In this document: positions 43,763-52,398 of the stretch, one piece after another
Position numbering within the stretch: position 1 is the stretch's first letter
Layout of the letters: each line of letters begins with the position of its first letter
Source of the DNA: an uncultured Bacteroidales bacterium
Lineage (GTDB): Bacteria; Bacteroidota; Bacteroidia; Bacteroidales; UBA932
Direction: 5' to 3'
DNA length: 64,000 nt
Assembly: GCA_905234795.1 (NCBI GenBank)
Contig: CAJOIQ010000002.1
Span: forward strand, 1 to 64,000
Translations under genes and position numbers: made by a program
The notes under the pieces: model-generated
What the model saw: the letters and a program-made list of their open reading frames with translations, nothing else
Database searches by the model: none
Told to the model about the DNA's origin: nothing

Positions 43763-45574
43763 CTATACCGGCCGGGTCTGGTCATAGAGCCAGGCGGCCA
43801 CTTCCGGGGCCAGGCGCGGCGAAAGCACATCATAGACGTGTGCGTTGTAGGCATTGAGCCAGGCGCGTTCGTCGGCGGTTAACAGCGCCACGTCCAGACA
43901 GGAAGTATCGATGTGGCAGAGGGTGAGAGTCTCGAAACCCAGGAAGGAGCCGAACTCATTATCCCCCACCGGACGCACCAGGACCAGGTTTTCATGGCGG
44001 ATGCCGTGCATGCCCTCGCGATAAAGGCCGGGCTCGTTGGAGATGATCATTCCGGGTTCCAGGGGCTGCCGGTTAAAGTTTTGCCGAATGTCCTGGGGGC
44101 CTTCATGGACATTGAGGAAGAAGCCCACGCCATGACCGGTGCCGTGGCCGAAGTTGCGGCGCGTGCGCCACAGCGGTTCCCGGGCCAGGGCATCAATCTG
44201 GCAGCCGGCGGTTCCGCGCGGGAATATGGCCATCGCCAAATCGATATGCCCCTTGAGCACCAGCGTGTAATCCTCCCGCTCCAGGGCCGTGCAAGGCCCC
44301 AGGGGAACGGTGCGGGTAATGTCCGTAGTGCCAAACAGATACTGGCCGCCGGAATCCACCAGGTACAGGCCGTGGGGCTCCAGCAAAGCGGAACCGGAAG
44401 CCGGAGTGATATAATGCGGCAGCGCCGCCGAAGGCCCATAGGCCGATATGGTCTGGAAACTGTCTCCGCGGTAGCCGGGCACCTGCGCGCGCAGCCTGCC
44501 CAACTCACAGGCCGCCTCCCATTCGTTCACGGAACCCGCATGGCACGAGACCCAGTAAAGGAACTGCTCCATCACCAGGCCGTCCTCCACATGCGCTTCC
44601 CGCATGCCATCCACCTCCGTGGCGTTTTTCACGGCTTTCCACAGGGCTACCGGGGAATCCACCTCGTAGATTTGGGGCAGCAAATCGCCGTCTTCGATGG
44701 CTTCCCGAAGGGCTACGCTCAAAGTAGAAGGATCAATGCAGATACTGTCCACCCCACTCAGTTCCACCCGCAGGGAGGCCAGGGTGAAGAGGATGTCGTC
44801 GTAGTCCTGGATGGTGACGCCGTCGGCCTGCAGTTCCTGGAAACTGGCGGCGGTCTCCGAGTCGGGATCGGCATACACATCCTTGCGTACGAACCAGAAA
44901 ACGTCGTCCAGCGTAACCAGGAGGTAGGAAATGACCACCGGGTTGTATTCTACATCGGCCCCGCGCACGTTCAGCAGCCAGGCAATCTGGTCCAGGGAGG
45001 TGATGAGGATGGAATCGCCCCCCTGCAGCACCAGCCACTTGCGCAGACGGTTGATGCGGGTTTCCCGGCTCTCCCCCGCCAGGTCTTCTCCCAGCGTGAT
45101 GATGGGCGATGAAGGAACGGCGGGACGGTCGGCCCAAAGGACGGAAAGGAGGTCCGGCACGGCATCTATCTGAGCCGATGGAACGGCATCCCTGAGTTCA
45201 TCAACGGCATCCATCGTCTGGCACAGGCCGTCAATGGCAATTACGGGGCTGTCCAGCCCCAGGGAGGCGATCCACTCCGGAATGGGAACCTGCTCCGGAA
45301 CGCGCATCTTATGCAGCACGATTCCACTCCCCTCCAGTTGGCGGACAGCCTGGATGAAATAACGGGTGTCGGTCCACAGGCCGGCGTGGTCCCGGGTAAT
45401 CACCAGGTCCCCGGCCTCACCGGTAAACCCGGAGAGCCATTCTACCTGTTTCCAACGCGGAGCGGGGTATTCGCTGGCATGGGGATCACTGCCAGTAATG
45501 ATGACGATATCCCATCCGTTTTCCCGCATCAGGCCGCGGAGGGCTTCCACCCGGCCGGAAAAGATTGTTGCCAT
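43763..45574 (-). CDS. Xaa-Pro aminopeptidase (aminopeptidase P, M24B)
   Basis: The 603-residue enzyme removes N-terminal residues preceding proline. Two creatinase-like N-terminal domains (about 1-310) precede the pita-bread catalytic domain. Metal ligands are visible in DSGGQYLFGTTDITRT (two Asp), GHGTGHGVGFFLNVHE (His), ISNEPGLY (Glu) and IRHENLVLV (Glu). The three-domain form of about 600 residues is normal. No signal peptide. Its -7 box is back-to-back with that of the divergent coiled-coil gene. Confidence 0.95.
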   Translation of the reverse strand: MATIFSGRVEALRGLMRENGWDIVIITGSDPHASEYPAPRWKQVEWLSGFTGEAGDLVITRDHAGLWTDTRYFIQAVRQLEGSGIVLHKMRVPEQVPIPEWIASLGLDSPVIAIDGLCQTMDAVDELRDAVPSAQIDAVPDLLSVLWADRPAVPSSPIITLGEDLAGESRETRINRLRKWLVLQGGDSILITSLDQIAWLLNVRGADVEYNPVVISYLLVTLDDVFWFVRKDVYADPDSETAASFQELQADGVTIQDYDDILFTLASLRVELSGVDSICIDPSTLSVALREAIEDGDLLPQIYEVDSPVALWKAVKNATEVDGMREAHVEDGLVMEQFLYWVSCHAGSVNEWEAACELGRLRAQVPGYRGDSFQTISAYGPSAALPHYITPASGSALLEPHGLYLVDSGGQYLFGTTDITRTVPLGPCTALEREDYTLVLKGHIDLAMAIFPRGTAGCQIDALAREPLWRTRRNFGHGTGHGVGFFLNVHEGPQDIRQNFNRQPLEPGMIISNEPGLYREGMHGIRHENLVLVRPVGDNEFGSFLGFETLTLCHIDTSCLDVALLTADERAWLNAYNAHVYDVLSPRLAPEVAAWLYDQTRPV

Positions 45575-45589
45575 GGTACGATATTTTCA

Positions 45590-45607
45590 CAAATATAACT
45601 ATATTTG
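45590..45607. promoter_or_regulatory. Back-to-back -7 boxes of aminopeptidase P and the coiled-coil gene
   Basis: CAAATATA (45590-45597, leftward TATATTTG) and TATATTTG (45600-45607, rightward) are exact mirror images separated by 2 bp. The 18-bp site is a near-perfect palindrome. The start codons are 15 nt (left) and 22 nt (right) away. Confidence 0.7.
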
Positions 45608-45629
45608 TACGATTTAAAAACAATTTGCC

Positions 45630-46541
45630 ATGACCGAAGATCCGCTCGAAAGAATTGAACGCGAAGAGCGTGAAAAGAAAGCTAACAAAGGCCCCAAGAC
45701 CATGATGACCATCCTGGCCGTGGTGGCTGTGATACTGGCCGGCGTGCTGGCCTATATGCTGTACCAGCGCAACACCCTGGTGAACCAGCTGGAAGGAGAA
45801 AAGGAAGAACTGGCCCAGCAGATGGTGGCCCTGCAGCAGGATTTCAGCACCCTGAGCAGCGACTATGAAGCCATCAACCACCAGCTGGACACTTCCCGCG
45901 AACAAGTGGCCATGCTCATTGAAAAGCTGAGCAAGACCGAGGCCACCAACCGCGCCAAGATCCGCCAGTACGAGAAAGAACTGGGCACCCTGCGCACCAT
46001 CATGAAGGGCTACATCGTCCAGATTGACTCGCTCAACACCCTGAACAAGAAACTCACGGCCGATGCCGCTGCCGCCCGCCGGGAAGCCGAGGAAAGCCGC
46101 CGCTGGAACCAGCAACTGTCCCAGCAGGTGGAGAATCTGTCGTCCCAGGTGAGCGCCGGCAAGGTACTTCGCGCCCGCGCCATCTCCCTTGCCGGCTATT
46201 ACAGCAACGACAAAGTGGGAGAACGCCACAGCCGCGTGCGGTATATGGTGGCCAGCCTTTCCCTGGTAGAGAATTCCCTGGCCGACCGTGGTCCGCTGCG
46301 CGTCTATGTGCGGGTGAAGGATCCCGAAGGCGTGCTGCTGATGAACAACGAATCCGTAGAATTCACGGTTAACGGAGAAACCCTCCAGGCCACGGCATCC
46401 CGAGAAGTGGATTACGAAGGCCAGGAAGTGGACATGTCCATCTACATCAACGACACCGGAGAATACATGAAGGGCGTCTATACCCTGGAGGTATACACGG
46501 AGCAAAGCCTGCTGGGCCGCGCAGAATGCCTGCTCAGGTAG
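45630..46541 (+). CDS. Single-pass membrane protein with periplasmic coiled coil
   Basis: The 303-residue protein has a charged cytosolic N-terminus (about 1-23), one membrane helix (about 24-45), a long coiled coil (about 47-165) and a C-terminal beta-rich domain (about 180-303). No named domain is recognised. The layout resembles Bacteroidota divisome or envelope proteins, but no function can be assigned. hemW follows after 1 nt. Confidence 0.7.
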   Translation: MTEDPLERIEREEREKKANKGPKTMMTILAVVAVILAGVLAYMLYQRNTLVNQLEGEKEELAQQMVALQQDFSTLSSDYEAINHQLDTSREQVAMLIEKLSKTEATNRAKIRQYEKELGTLRTIMKGYIVQIDSLNTLNKKLTADAAAARREAEESRRWNQQLSQQVENLSSQVSAGKVLRARAISLAGYYSNDKVGERHSRVRYMVASLSLVENSLADRGPLRVYVRVKDPEGVLLMNNESVEFTVNGETLQATASREVDYEGQEVDMSIYINDTGEYMKGVYTLEVYTEQSLLGRAECLLR

Positions 46542-46542
46542 T

Positions 46543-47619
46543 ATGATTTACATCCACGTCCCTTTCTGCAAGAGTTTCTGCACCTACTGCGACTTTTACT
46601 CCGAGATTGCGCAGGAAGGCATGTTTTCCCGTTACACAGACCAGCTGTGTGAGGAAATCCGCCGCCGCAAGGCCGAGATGAACGGCCTGCCCAACACCCT
46701 GTATTTCGGTGGCGGCACCCCTTCCCTGCTGCCGCTGGGAGACCTTACCCGTATCCTCCTCACCCTGGAGGAATGCGGGCGTGGCGGCCCCTACACGGAG
46801 TTCACCCTGGAAGTGAATCCCGATGACATTGTAGAAAAGGGCCGTCCGTACCTGGACAGCCTGCTGATGCTGGGCGTGAACCGCATCAGCATCGGCGTGC
46901 AGTCCTTTGACGACGAACTCCTCAAATGGATGAACCGCCGGCACGACGCCGCCCGCGCCAAAGAGGCCTTCCGCCTGTGCCGGGAAGCCGGTTTCACCAA
47001 CATCAGCATAGACCTCATCTTCGGCCTGAGCAACCTCTCGGACGCTGTTTGGGAGCAAACCGTGGACGAGGCCATCGCCCTTAAGCCGGAGCACATTTCC
47101 TGCTACCAGCTCACCGTGGAAGGAGATTCCGTCCTGGCCCGCCGGCTGGAGGAAGGCGAATACGAGGAAGCATCCGACGACGTGTGCCGGCACCAGTACG
47201 ACGTCCTGTGTGAAAAGCTCAAGGCCGCCGGCTACAACCATTACGAAATTTCCAACTTTGCCAAACAGGGCTATGAAGCCGTGCATAACGGCGGCTACTG
47301 GCAGCGCAGGCCATATGTGGGCCTGGGGCCCGCCGCCCACTCCTTCAGCGGACGCGGCCGCAGCTGGAACGACGCCACCCTGGACCATTACGGCCACACG
47401 GAGGAAGCCCTGAGCGTGGAAGACGAAAAAGTGGAAACCCTGATGCTTGCCCTTCGCACCGCCCGCGGCGTGGACGAAGAATTCCTGCAGGCCAACTGCA
47501 TCCCCGGCAGCATCCAGCAGCTGATGAAAGAAGGGGCGCTGGTCAAAGTGGGCCGGCGTTACCGCATTCCCGAAGACCATTTCTTTGTATCGGACGAGAT
47601 TATCCGCACCCTGGTATGA
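46543..47619 (+). CDS. hemW: HemW-type radical SAM protein (heme chaperone)
   Basis: The 358-residue protein has the radical SAM cluster motif CKSFCTYC (Cys9, Cys13, Cys16), where HemN would have an extra Cys and a longer N-terminus. YFGGGTPSLL, EVNPDD and RISIGVQSFDD follow, and a HemN_C domain ends it. It starts at the domain's first strand (MIYIHVPFCKS), as HemW does. HemW inserts heme into respiratory proteins and is often misannotated as coproporphyrinogen oxidase. Its stop overlaps the next start (ATGA). Confidence 0.92.
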   Translation: MIYIHVPFCKSFCTYCDFYSEIAQEGMFSRYTDQLCEEIRRRKAEMNGLPNTLYFGGGTPSLLPLGDLTRILLTLEECGRGGPYTEFTLEVNPDDIVEKGRPYLDSLLMLGVNRISIGVQSFDDELLKWMNRRHDAARAKEAFRLCREAGFTNISIDLIFGLSNLSDAVWEQTVDEAIALKPEHISCYQLTVEGDSVLARRLEEGEYEEASDDVCRHQYDVLCEKLKAAGYNHYEISNFAKQGYEAVHNGGYWQRRPYVGLGPAAHSFSGRGRSWNDATLDHYGHTEEALSVEDEKVETLMLALRTARGVDEEFLQANCIPGSIQQLMKEGALVKVGRRYRIPEDHFFVSDEIIRTLV

Positions 47620-48083
47620 CCTATATTAGAAGAGCGTTCAAATACCTCATTCAACTCACCTTCATCTTCATCGTGCTCATCGGCATCCTGATGCTGGCGG
47701 GCATGATTCCGGCCGATGTGGCGGCAGCCTTCAAGAAAGGCTGGGAATCCGTGTTCTTCATCCTGGGCCTGTTTGCCGTCATGGCCGCCATTTACCCCTT
47801 CTTCGGCTACGGAAAACGCAATATCCGCGCAGCGGGTGATCCGGCCGAATACTGGGACGCCATCGACCAGGCCATGGAGGGACGCGGTTATGTAAAGGCG
47901 GCCGATACCGAAGACGGAGGACGCAAGTACCACCTTAAAAGCGGCATCGCCCGCTTAGCCCGTTTGTGGGAAGACAGCATCACCATTACTCCGCAGCTGG
48001 GCGGTTTCCAGGCCGAGGGCCTGCAACGGGACCTGGCCCGCGTGGTAATGTCCATCGACCATAAAATCAACCGTTATGAGTGA
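47616..48083 (+). CDS. Conserved two-helix membrane protein, unknown function
   Basis: The 155-residue protein has two membrane helices (about 10-30 and 42-62) and a soluble C-terminal domain (about 70-155) ending MSIDHKINRYE. No family name is recognised. It overlaps hemW by 4 nt and the DUF2007-type gene by 8 nt, so it is part of a tight operon. Confidence 0.65.
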   Translation: MTYIRRAFKYLIQLTFIFIVLIGILMLAGMIPADVAAAFKKGWESVFFILGLFAVMAAIYPFFGYGKRNIRAAGDPAEYWDAIDQAMEGRGYVKAADTEDGGRKYHLKSGIARLARLWEDSITITPQLGGFQAEGLQRDLARVVMSIDHKINRYE

Positions 48084-48300
48084 TTCACAAGGATTCAAGA
48101 CCGTAGCCACTTTCACCGACAAAGCCCTGACCGACCTGTGCGTGGCCATGCTGGGAGACAACGGCATCCCTGCCGGCGCGTTCGGTGCCGATTCCTCCTA
48201 TCCGTCCCTGAGCTTTGCCAGGAACATCGAGGTTAAAGTAAACGAAAGTGATTACGAGGCGGCGATGAGCATCTTGGCCGCCGCCGACAAAGCGGAGTAA
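48076..48300 (+). CDS. DUF2007-type small protein
   Basis: The 74-residue protein reads KTVATFTDKALTDLCVAMLGDNGIPAGAFG and EVKVNESDYEAAMSIL, the DUF2007 pattern (once called putative signal transducing protein). Function unknown. It overlaps the upstream gene by 8 nt and, on the opposite strand, the DUF3109 gene by 49 nt. Confidence 0.78.
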   Translation: MSDSQGFKTVATFTDKALTDLCVAMLGDNGIPAGAFGADSSYPSLSFARNIEVKVNESDYEAAMSILAAADKAE

Positions 48301-48854
48301 AACTCCTCTCCAAAAGCTTCTGTAAGCGGCCCGCGGAGGAATTCGTAAACCCGGATTCCTTCGCGGCGCCCTTTTTCATAGGCTTCCTTGCAGATATCCC
48401 ATCGGTGCAGGTTGAGCCCCACGCGACCGCCGCCCAGATCGGCCACCCTTATGGGATACAGGCTGCAGGAGATGGGCTTGCGGAATGTGCCCTTACCCTG
48501 GCAGAACTGCCGTTCGATGGCGCACATGCAGCTGCCATCGGCCGTGAAATGACAGAAGGCGCATTCCTCGCTGCCCTCCACCAGCGGCGTTACGATATCT
48601 CCGTCCCGGTCTATCTCGAAGAATCCTTTGGCATCCACCGCGGCACGGCCCTCGGGCCTCATCAGGGGACTGTAAATGGGATAATTCTGCTCCAGCGGCT
48701 CCAGTTCTTCTTCCTTGAGCGGCGCACCGCTGTCCCCCACGATGCAGCATTTTCCCTTGCACACGGGGTAGTCGCATGCGAAAAACTCCAGAACCACATC
48801 CTCCGATACCAGGATGTCTCCAATCTCTATGATGGTGCCGAAATCCCTGCTCAT
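48252..48854 (-). CDS. DUF3109-family cysteine-rich protein
   Basis: The 200-residue protein has the DUF3109 pattern: DYPVCKGKCCIVGDSGAPL near residue 30, ECAFCHF, CMCAIERQFCQGK and the downstream KPISCSLYPIR and RWDIC. The Cys clusters suggest a metal or Fe-S site, as in YkgJ relatives. Function unknown. The 3' end overlaps the convergent DUF2007 gene by 49 nt. The start overlaps the M16-like gene stop (ATGA). Confidence 0.85.
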   Translation of the reverse strand: MSRDFGTIIEIGDILVSEDVVLEFFACDYPVCKGKCCIVGDSGAPLKEEELEPLEQNYPIYSPLMRPEGRAAVDAKGFFEIDRDGDIVTPLVEGSEECAFCHFTADGSCMCAIERQFCQGKGTFRKPISCSLYPIRVADLGGGRVGLNLHRWDICKEAYEKGRREGIRVYEFLRGPLTEAFGEEFYSALSAAAKMLIAAS

Positions 48855-51370
48855 GGGACCATGTATTCTATGCGTCCGCCGGCCGATAAAGCTTTCAGGA
48901 AATCCTGAACGCCGGCCTGTGAGCAGGAGCCGATGGCTTCCTGATAACGGGACGCAATGTCTTTATTAAGGGAATAGCGGGCCAGCAGCGTAGCCACAAA
49001 GCCGTCCGGCGTGGCCAGATAATCCTTGACACGGGCTAGCGTCTTCTGCTTCCAGGCATTCAGGGACGCAGGAGCCACCGGCTCATTGACGGCGGTTTCC
49101 ACGGCAACCCGCACGGCCGAAAGCGCCCGCTCCGCCGACACCTCCGTGACATCGGCAGGAAGTCCCTCCCGGGGAACGGGGTAACAGGAAATGAGCACCT
49201 GAAAACGCTCCTGCGGCTGCACGCAGTACAGCAGCTTAACCTCTGGAGTATATCCGTAACCCGCCAGATGCGTGGCCATCGCAGCCCTAAGGGCCTCAGC
49301 CGCCACCTGCGCCGTGTAAAAATGCTCCGAAGTCATGGAATACTCAGCATCCATCAGCACGTGGAAACCGGAAGGACCTCCGGGGCCCGAATAGGTGGAA
49401 ACTCCGCTGAGCGTACGCATCTCCACGGGCCGTCTTACCACGGAACCGCGCAGGGTGCGGAAACCGCCCAGATAGCGCTGCAACAGCTTTTTCACCCCTT
49501 CCTCGGACAAATCTCCGGACAGGATGAGCACGCCGTCGTTCATGCGCAGGAAGCGGTCCTCGAAGAACTGGTCGGCCTTTTGGCGGATATCCTGGGACAG
49601 GGCCGATTTCTGTTTGTAAGGGCTATAGGCATAGCCCGGGTTCAGTTTTCGGAAGAGTTCTCCGGTAATGTCATCGGCCAGAATCCCCTGCCGGTTGTAC
49701 CAGGTAAGGAATTCTTCATCCTTCAGCTCCCGCTGGTTGGCCATGGCCAGGAACACCTTGAGCAGCAGGCACAGGCGGTTGGACGGAGCGCTTCCGCTCA
49801 CATCCATGCTGCCCAGGGACACGTTGGTTTCCATGGAAATGCCATTGGCCGCCAGCACGTCCCGGAAGGCCTGTGCGGGAACTCCCGCAACGTCGTACAG
49901 GGGAAGGAGGCTGCCGATATAACCTCCCTCTCCTTCCTGCAAACCGGGAATCTGGGCCAGGCCGCCGTTCAGCTGCAGCGAATAACTGAACGTGCCGGAG
50001 CCTTTCACCCGTTTGAAAATGACCCGCATGCCGTTGGAGAAGGTCCACAGCGTCCCTCCGGTGACGGCCTCGGTCTTTTCGCTTTTGAGGCGGATCTTGG
50101 GACACTTCTGCTCCAGGGCCAGGGTGTCGGCCCCGTGCCAGGCGAAGTCCTTGCCGGAAAGGGCCACCGAGCCATACAGATAGGCCAGGTTATAATAGAA
50201 CAGGGCGTCGTCACGGTCCAGGGAATCCTGCGCGCCGGAAAAATCCAGGGTAAGGTTGCTCAGCTGGGAGAGCATGGCGCTGGAGAAACGGTTGAAAAGC
50301 CGTCTTTCCAGGCTGTCGGGAACGTTTTTGCGGGAGAAGTAATGCAGGTATTCTGCATTGGGAGCCAGCTGGGCGCCGTACAGGAAGTTGGCCATGCAGC
50401 GGTTGACATCCTCTTTGGCGGAAGGAGCCTCGGCCGCCCATCGGCGTAAACGGGGATACAGCACCTGCTTGGCTTCCGTGAATTCATCCAGGGCTACCCC
50501 GAAGGAATCCATCTCTCCCAAAGTCTCGGCCAGGATGCGCATGGCGGAGTCCTGGTCCTCCTGTTTCACCCGCACGTAGACGGTGGTACTCTCGTCTCCG
50601 CCGTAATCGCTGCTGCGCAGGGACCGGAAGCCGATTTCACCGTAGGCCAGGCCAGCATCCCGGAAACAGCGTTCCAGCCGGTGCCGCACCAGGAGCTGGA
50701 ATTCGGCCCCGAAGAGGTTGGTGACAATGGCCTGGGCCGTATTCATCAGCACAAAGGGAATACGGGACGACGTATAGGTGACCGACACCTCCGACTCTCC
50801 GTCGGGGCGGGCCGTCACCACCGGCGCCGGAGAAGGCTCCCACACATAGTCGGGCCGATGTGCTTCCTGCACCAGCATGCGCGGAACCAGCATGGAAAAG
50901 ATGTCCAGCTTCTTCTTCAGTTCCGGGACATCGATGTCTCCGCTGATGATTACAGCCTGTTGGGCACGGGATTCGGCCACCCTGGCAAAAGTGAACAGAA
51001 GGGTGGAATCCAGCACCTCCGGATTGTAGAAGGGAACGTTATTCAAACGGTAAACGGTGGAACCGTCCACGTCGGACACATAACCTTCCGGTGCCGGGGC
51101 AATACCCATCCGGCCCAGGAAGGCCGAGTTCAGGCCATCCCGCTTGGCGGCGGAAAGAGGCTCGTCACGCTGGACCACCAGGACATCGGCATATCCCTTT
51201 TCCTGCGTGTTGGTTACCATATAATAGGTGACGCCGCAGGGAAGGGTGCCTTTCTGGATGCGGCTGTCCACCGGAAGAGGGGGCAACTGTGCCGTCGCTG
51301 GCACAGTTATTGACAATGCCAGTACCGGCAGGATGGCCAACAACAGATATTTGACACGTTGGAGGTTCAT
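48851..51370 (-). CDS. M16-like protein lacking the zinc motif
   Basis: The 839-residue exported protein (signal peptide ending ATAQ) has the layout of pitrilysin-type M16 proteins: two homologous halves (about 35-410 and 440-839), each with an NG-type strand (LPCGVTYYMV, FSNGMRVIFK). The HxxEH zinc motif expected about 40 residues later is absent from both halves; the first half reads GLNSAFLGRMG. It is therefore probably non-catalytic and may act as a scaffold or partner. The DUF3109 gene follows with an ATGA overlap. Confidence 0.78.
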   Translation of the reverse strand: MNLQRVKYLLLAILPVLALSITVPATAQLPPLPVDSRIQKGTLPCGVTYYMVTNTQEKGYADVLVVQRDEPLSAAKRDGLNSAFLGRMGIAPAPEGYVSDVDGSTVYRLNNVPFYNPEVLDSTLLFTFARVAESRAQQAVIISGDIDVPELKKKLDIFSMLVPRMLVQEAHRPDYVWEPSPAPVVTARPDGESEVSVTYTSSRIPFVLMNTAQAIVTNLFGAEFQLLVRHRLERCFRDAGLAYGEIGFRSLRSSDYGGDESTTVYVRVKQEDQDSAMRILAETLGEMDSFGVALDEFTEAKQVLYPRLRRWAAEAPSAKEDVNRCMANFLYGAQLAPNAEYLHYFSRKNVPDSLERRLFNRFSSAMLSQLSNLTLDFSGAQDSLDRDDALFYYNLAYLYGSVALSGKDFAWHGADTLALEQKCPKIRLKSEKTEAVTGGTLWTFSNGMRVIFKRVKGSGTFSYSLQLNGGLAQIPGLQEGEGGYIGSLLPLYDVAGVPAQAFRDVLAANGISMETNVSLGSMDVSGSAPSNRLCLLLKVFLAMANQRELKDEEFLTWYNRQGILADDITGELFRKLNPGYAYSPYKQKSALSQDIRQKADQFFEDRFLRMNDGVLILSGDLSEEGVKKLLQRYLGGFRTLRGSVVRRPVEMRTLSGVSTYSGPGGPSGFHVLMDAEYSMTSEHFYTAQVAAEALRAAMATHLAGYGYTPEVKLLYCVQPQERFQVLISCYPVPREGLPADVTEVSAERALSAVRVAVETAVNEPVAPASLNAWKQKTLARVKDYLATPDGFVATLLARYSLNKDIASRYQEAIGSCSQAGVQDFLKALSAGGRIEYMVP

Positions 51371-51388
51371 TTTAGCCCGTTATGAGTG

Positions 51389-51417
51389 CAAAATTACAAC
51401 TATTTTTGCTATTTTTG
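51389..51417. promoter_or_regulatory. Divergent promoters of the M16-like and TPR genes
   Basis: CAAAATTA (51389-51396) is a leftward TAATTTTG box. TATTTTTG occurs twice rightward (51401-51408 and 51410-51417). The first pair is separated by 4 bp. The M16-like start is 18 nt away and the TPR start about 48 nt. Confidence 0.65.
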
Positions 51418-51465
51418 CAATTCGTGTGCTAGTAGTAATGTATAACTTAAGATAAACTCAACGCA

Positions 51466-52395
51466 ATGAAAAAGATTTTTGCAGCTATTGCAGCCCTCGG
51501 GCTGGCCGCCACCGTGGCATTTGCGCAGGATTACAACGCAGCCGTAGAAGCTTTCAACGCCGGTGCAACCGCTCTGGAAAGCAATAAGACCGAGGCCCTG
51601 GCCCAGTTCCGTTCCGCCCTTTCCATCGCCCAGGCCCTGGAAGGTGACGAGGCCGCAGAACTCGTGGCCAAATGCAAGGATGCCATCCCCGGTGTCCTCA
51701 TGTCCATCGCCAAGGAAAAAATCAACGAAGGAGCCTACGACGATGCCCTCACCGTCCTGGAAGAGACCAAGACCGTAGCCGCCGAATATGAGGCAGCCGC
51801 CGTTGTCGACGAAGCCGCCGCCCTGGTTCCCAACGTTTACCTCCGCAAGGGTTCCACCCTGCTCAAGGAGAAAAACTTCGCCGCAGCCGCCGAGGCCCTG
51901 GCCAAAGTAGTTGAATTCAATCCCGAAGACGGTCAGTCCTTCCTGCTCCTGGGCCAGGCCCAGATGCAGAACGGCAACCTGCCCGCCGCCACCGAGGCCC
52001 TGGAGAAAGCCGCCGCCTTCGGCAAGGCCGACCAAGCCAACAAGCTCCTCTCCAACGCCTACCTCAAACAGGGCCAGGCCCTGCTGAAGGCCGGTAAGAA
52101 CGCCGATGCCATCGCCGCACTGGAGAAAGCCAACTCCTATCTCGAAAACGCCAACGCCTACAAGCTCATCGCCAGCGCCTACACCAAGAGCGGCAAGAGC
52201 GCCCAGGCCATCGAAACCTATAAGAAGTATCTGGAAGTGAGCCCCAACGCCAAGGACGCCGAAGACATTATCTTCACCATCGCCGCCACCGCCCAGAAGG
52301 CTGGTGACAAAGCTACCGCCAAGGACTACTACAAGAAGCTTTCCGGCAGCGCCAAGTACGCCGCCCAGGCCGAGGCCCAGCTGAAGACTCTGTAA
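51466..52395 (+). CDS. Periplasmic TPR-repeat protein
   Basis: The 309-residue protein has a signal peptide (MKKIFAAIAALGLAATVAFAQ) and about six tetratricopeptide-like helical hairpins, for example KGSTLLKEKNFAAAAEALAKVVEFNPEDG and QALLKAGKNADAIAALEKAN. TPR arrays bind other proteins; the partner is unknown. The U32 gene follows after 3 nt. Confidence 0.85.
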   Translation: MKKIFAAIAALGLAATVAFAQDYNAAVEAFNAGATALESNKTEALAQFRSALSIAQALEGDEAAELVAKCKDAIPGVLMSIAKEKINEGAYDDALTVLEETKTVAAEYEAAAVVDEAAALVPNVYLRKGSTLLKEKNFAAAAEALAKVVEFNPEDGQSFLLLGQAQMQNGNLPAATEALEKAAAFGKADQANKLLSNAYLKQGQALLKAGKNADAIAALEKANSYLENANAYKLIASAYTKSGKSAQAIETYKKYLEVSPNAKDAEDIIFTIAATAQKAGDKATAKDYYKKLSGSAKYAAQAEAQLKTL

Positions 52396-52398
52396 GGC

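Noticed and set aside
46543..47619. Annotation as coproporphyrinogen III dehydrogenase (HemN).
   Set aside because: The N-terminus starts directly at the Cys motif, and the extra Cys and N-terminal extension of HemN are missing, which fits HemW.
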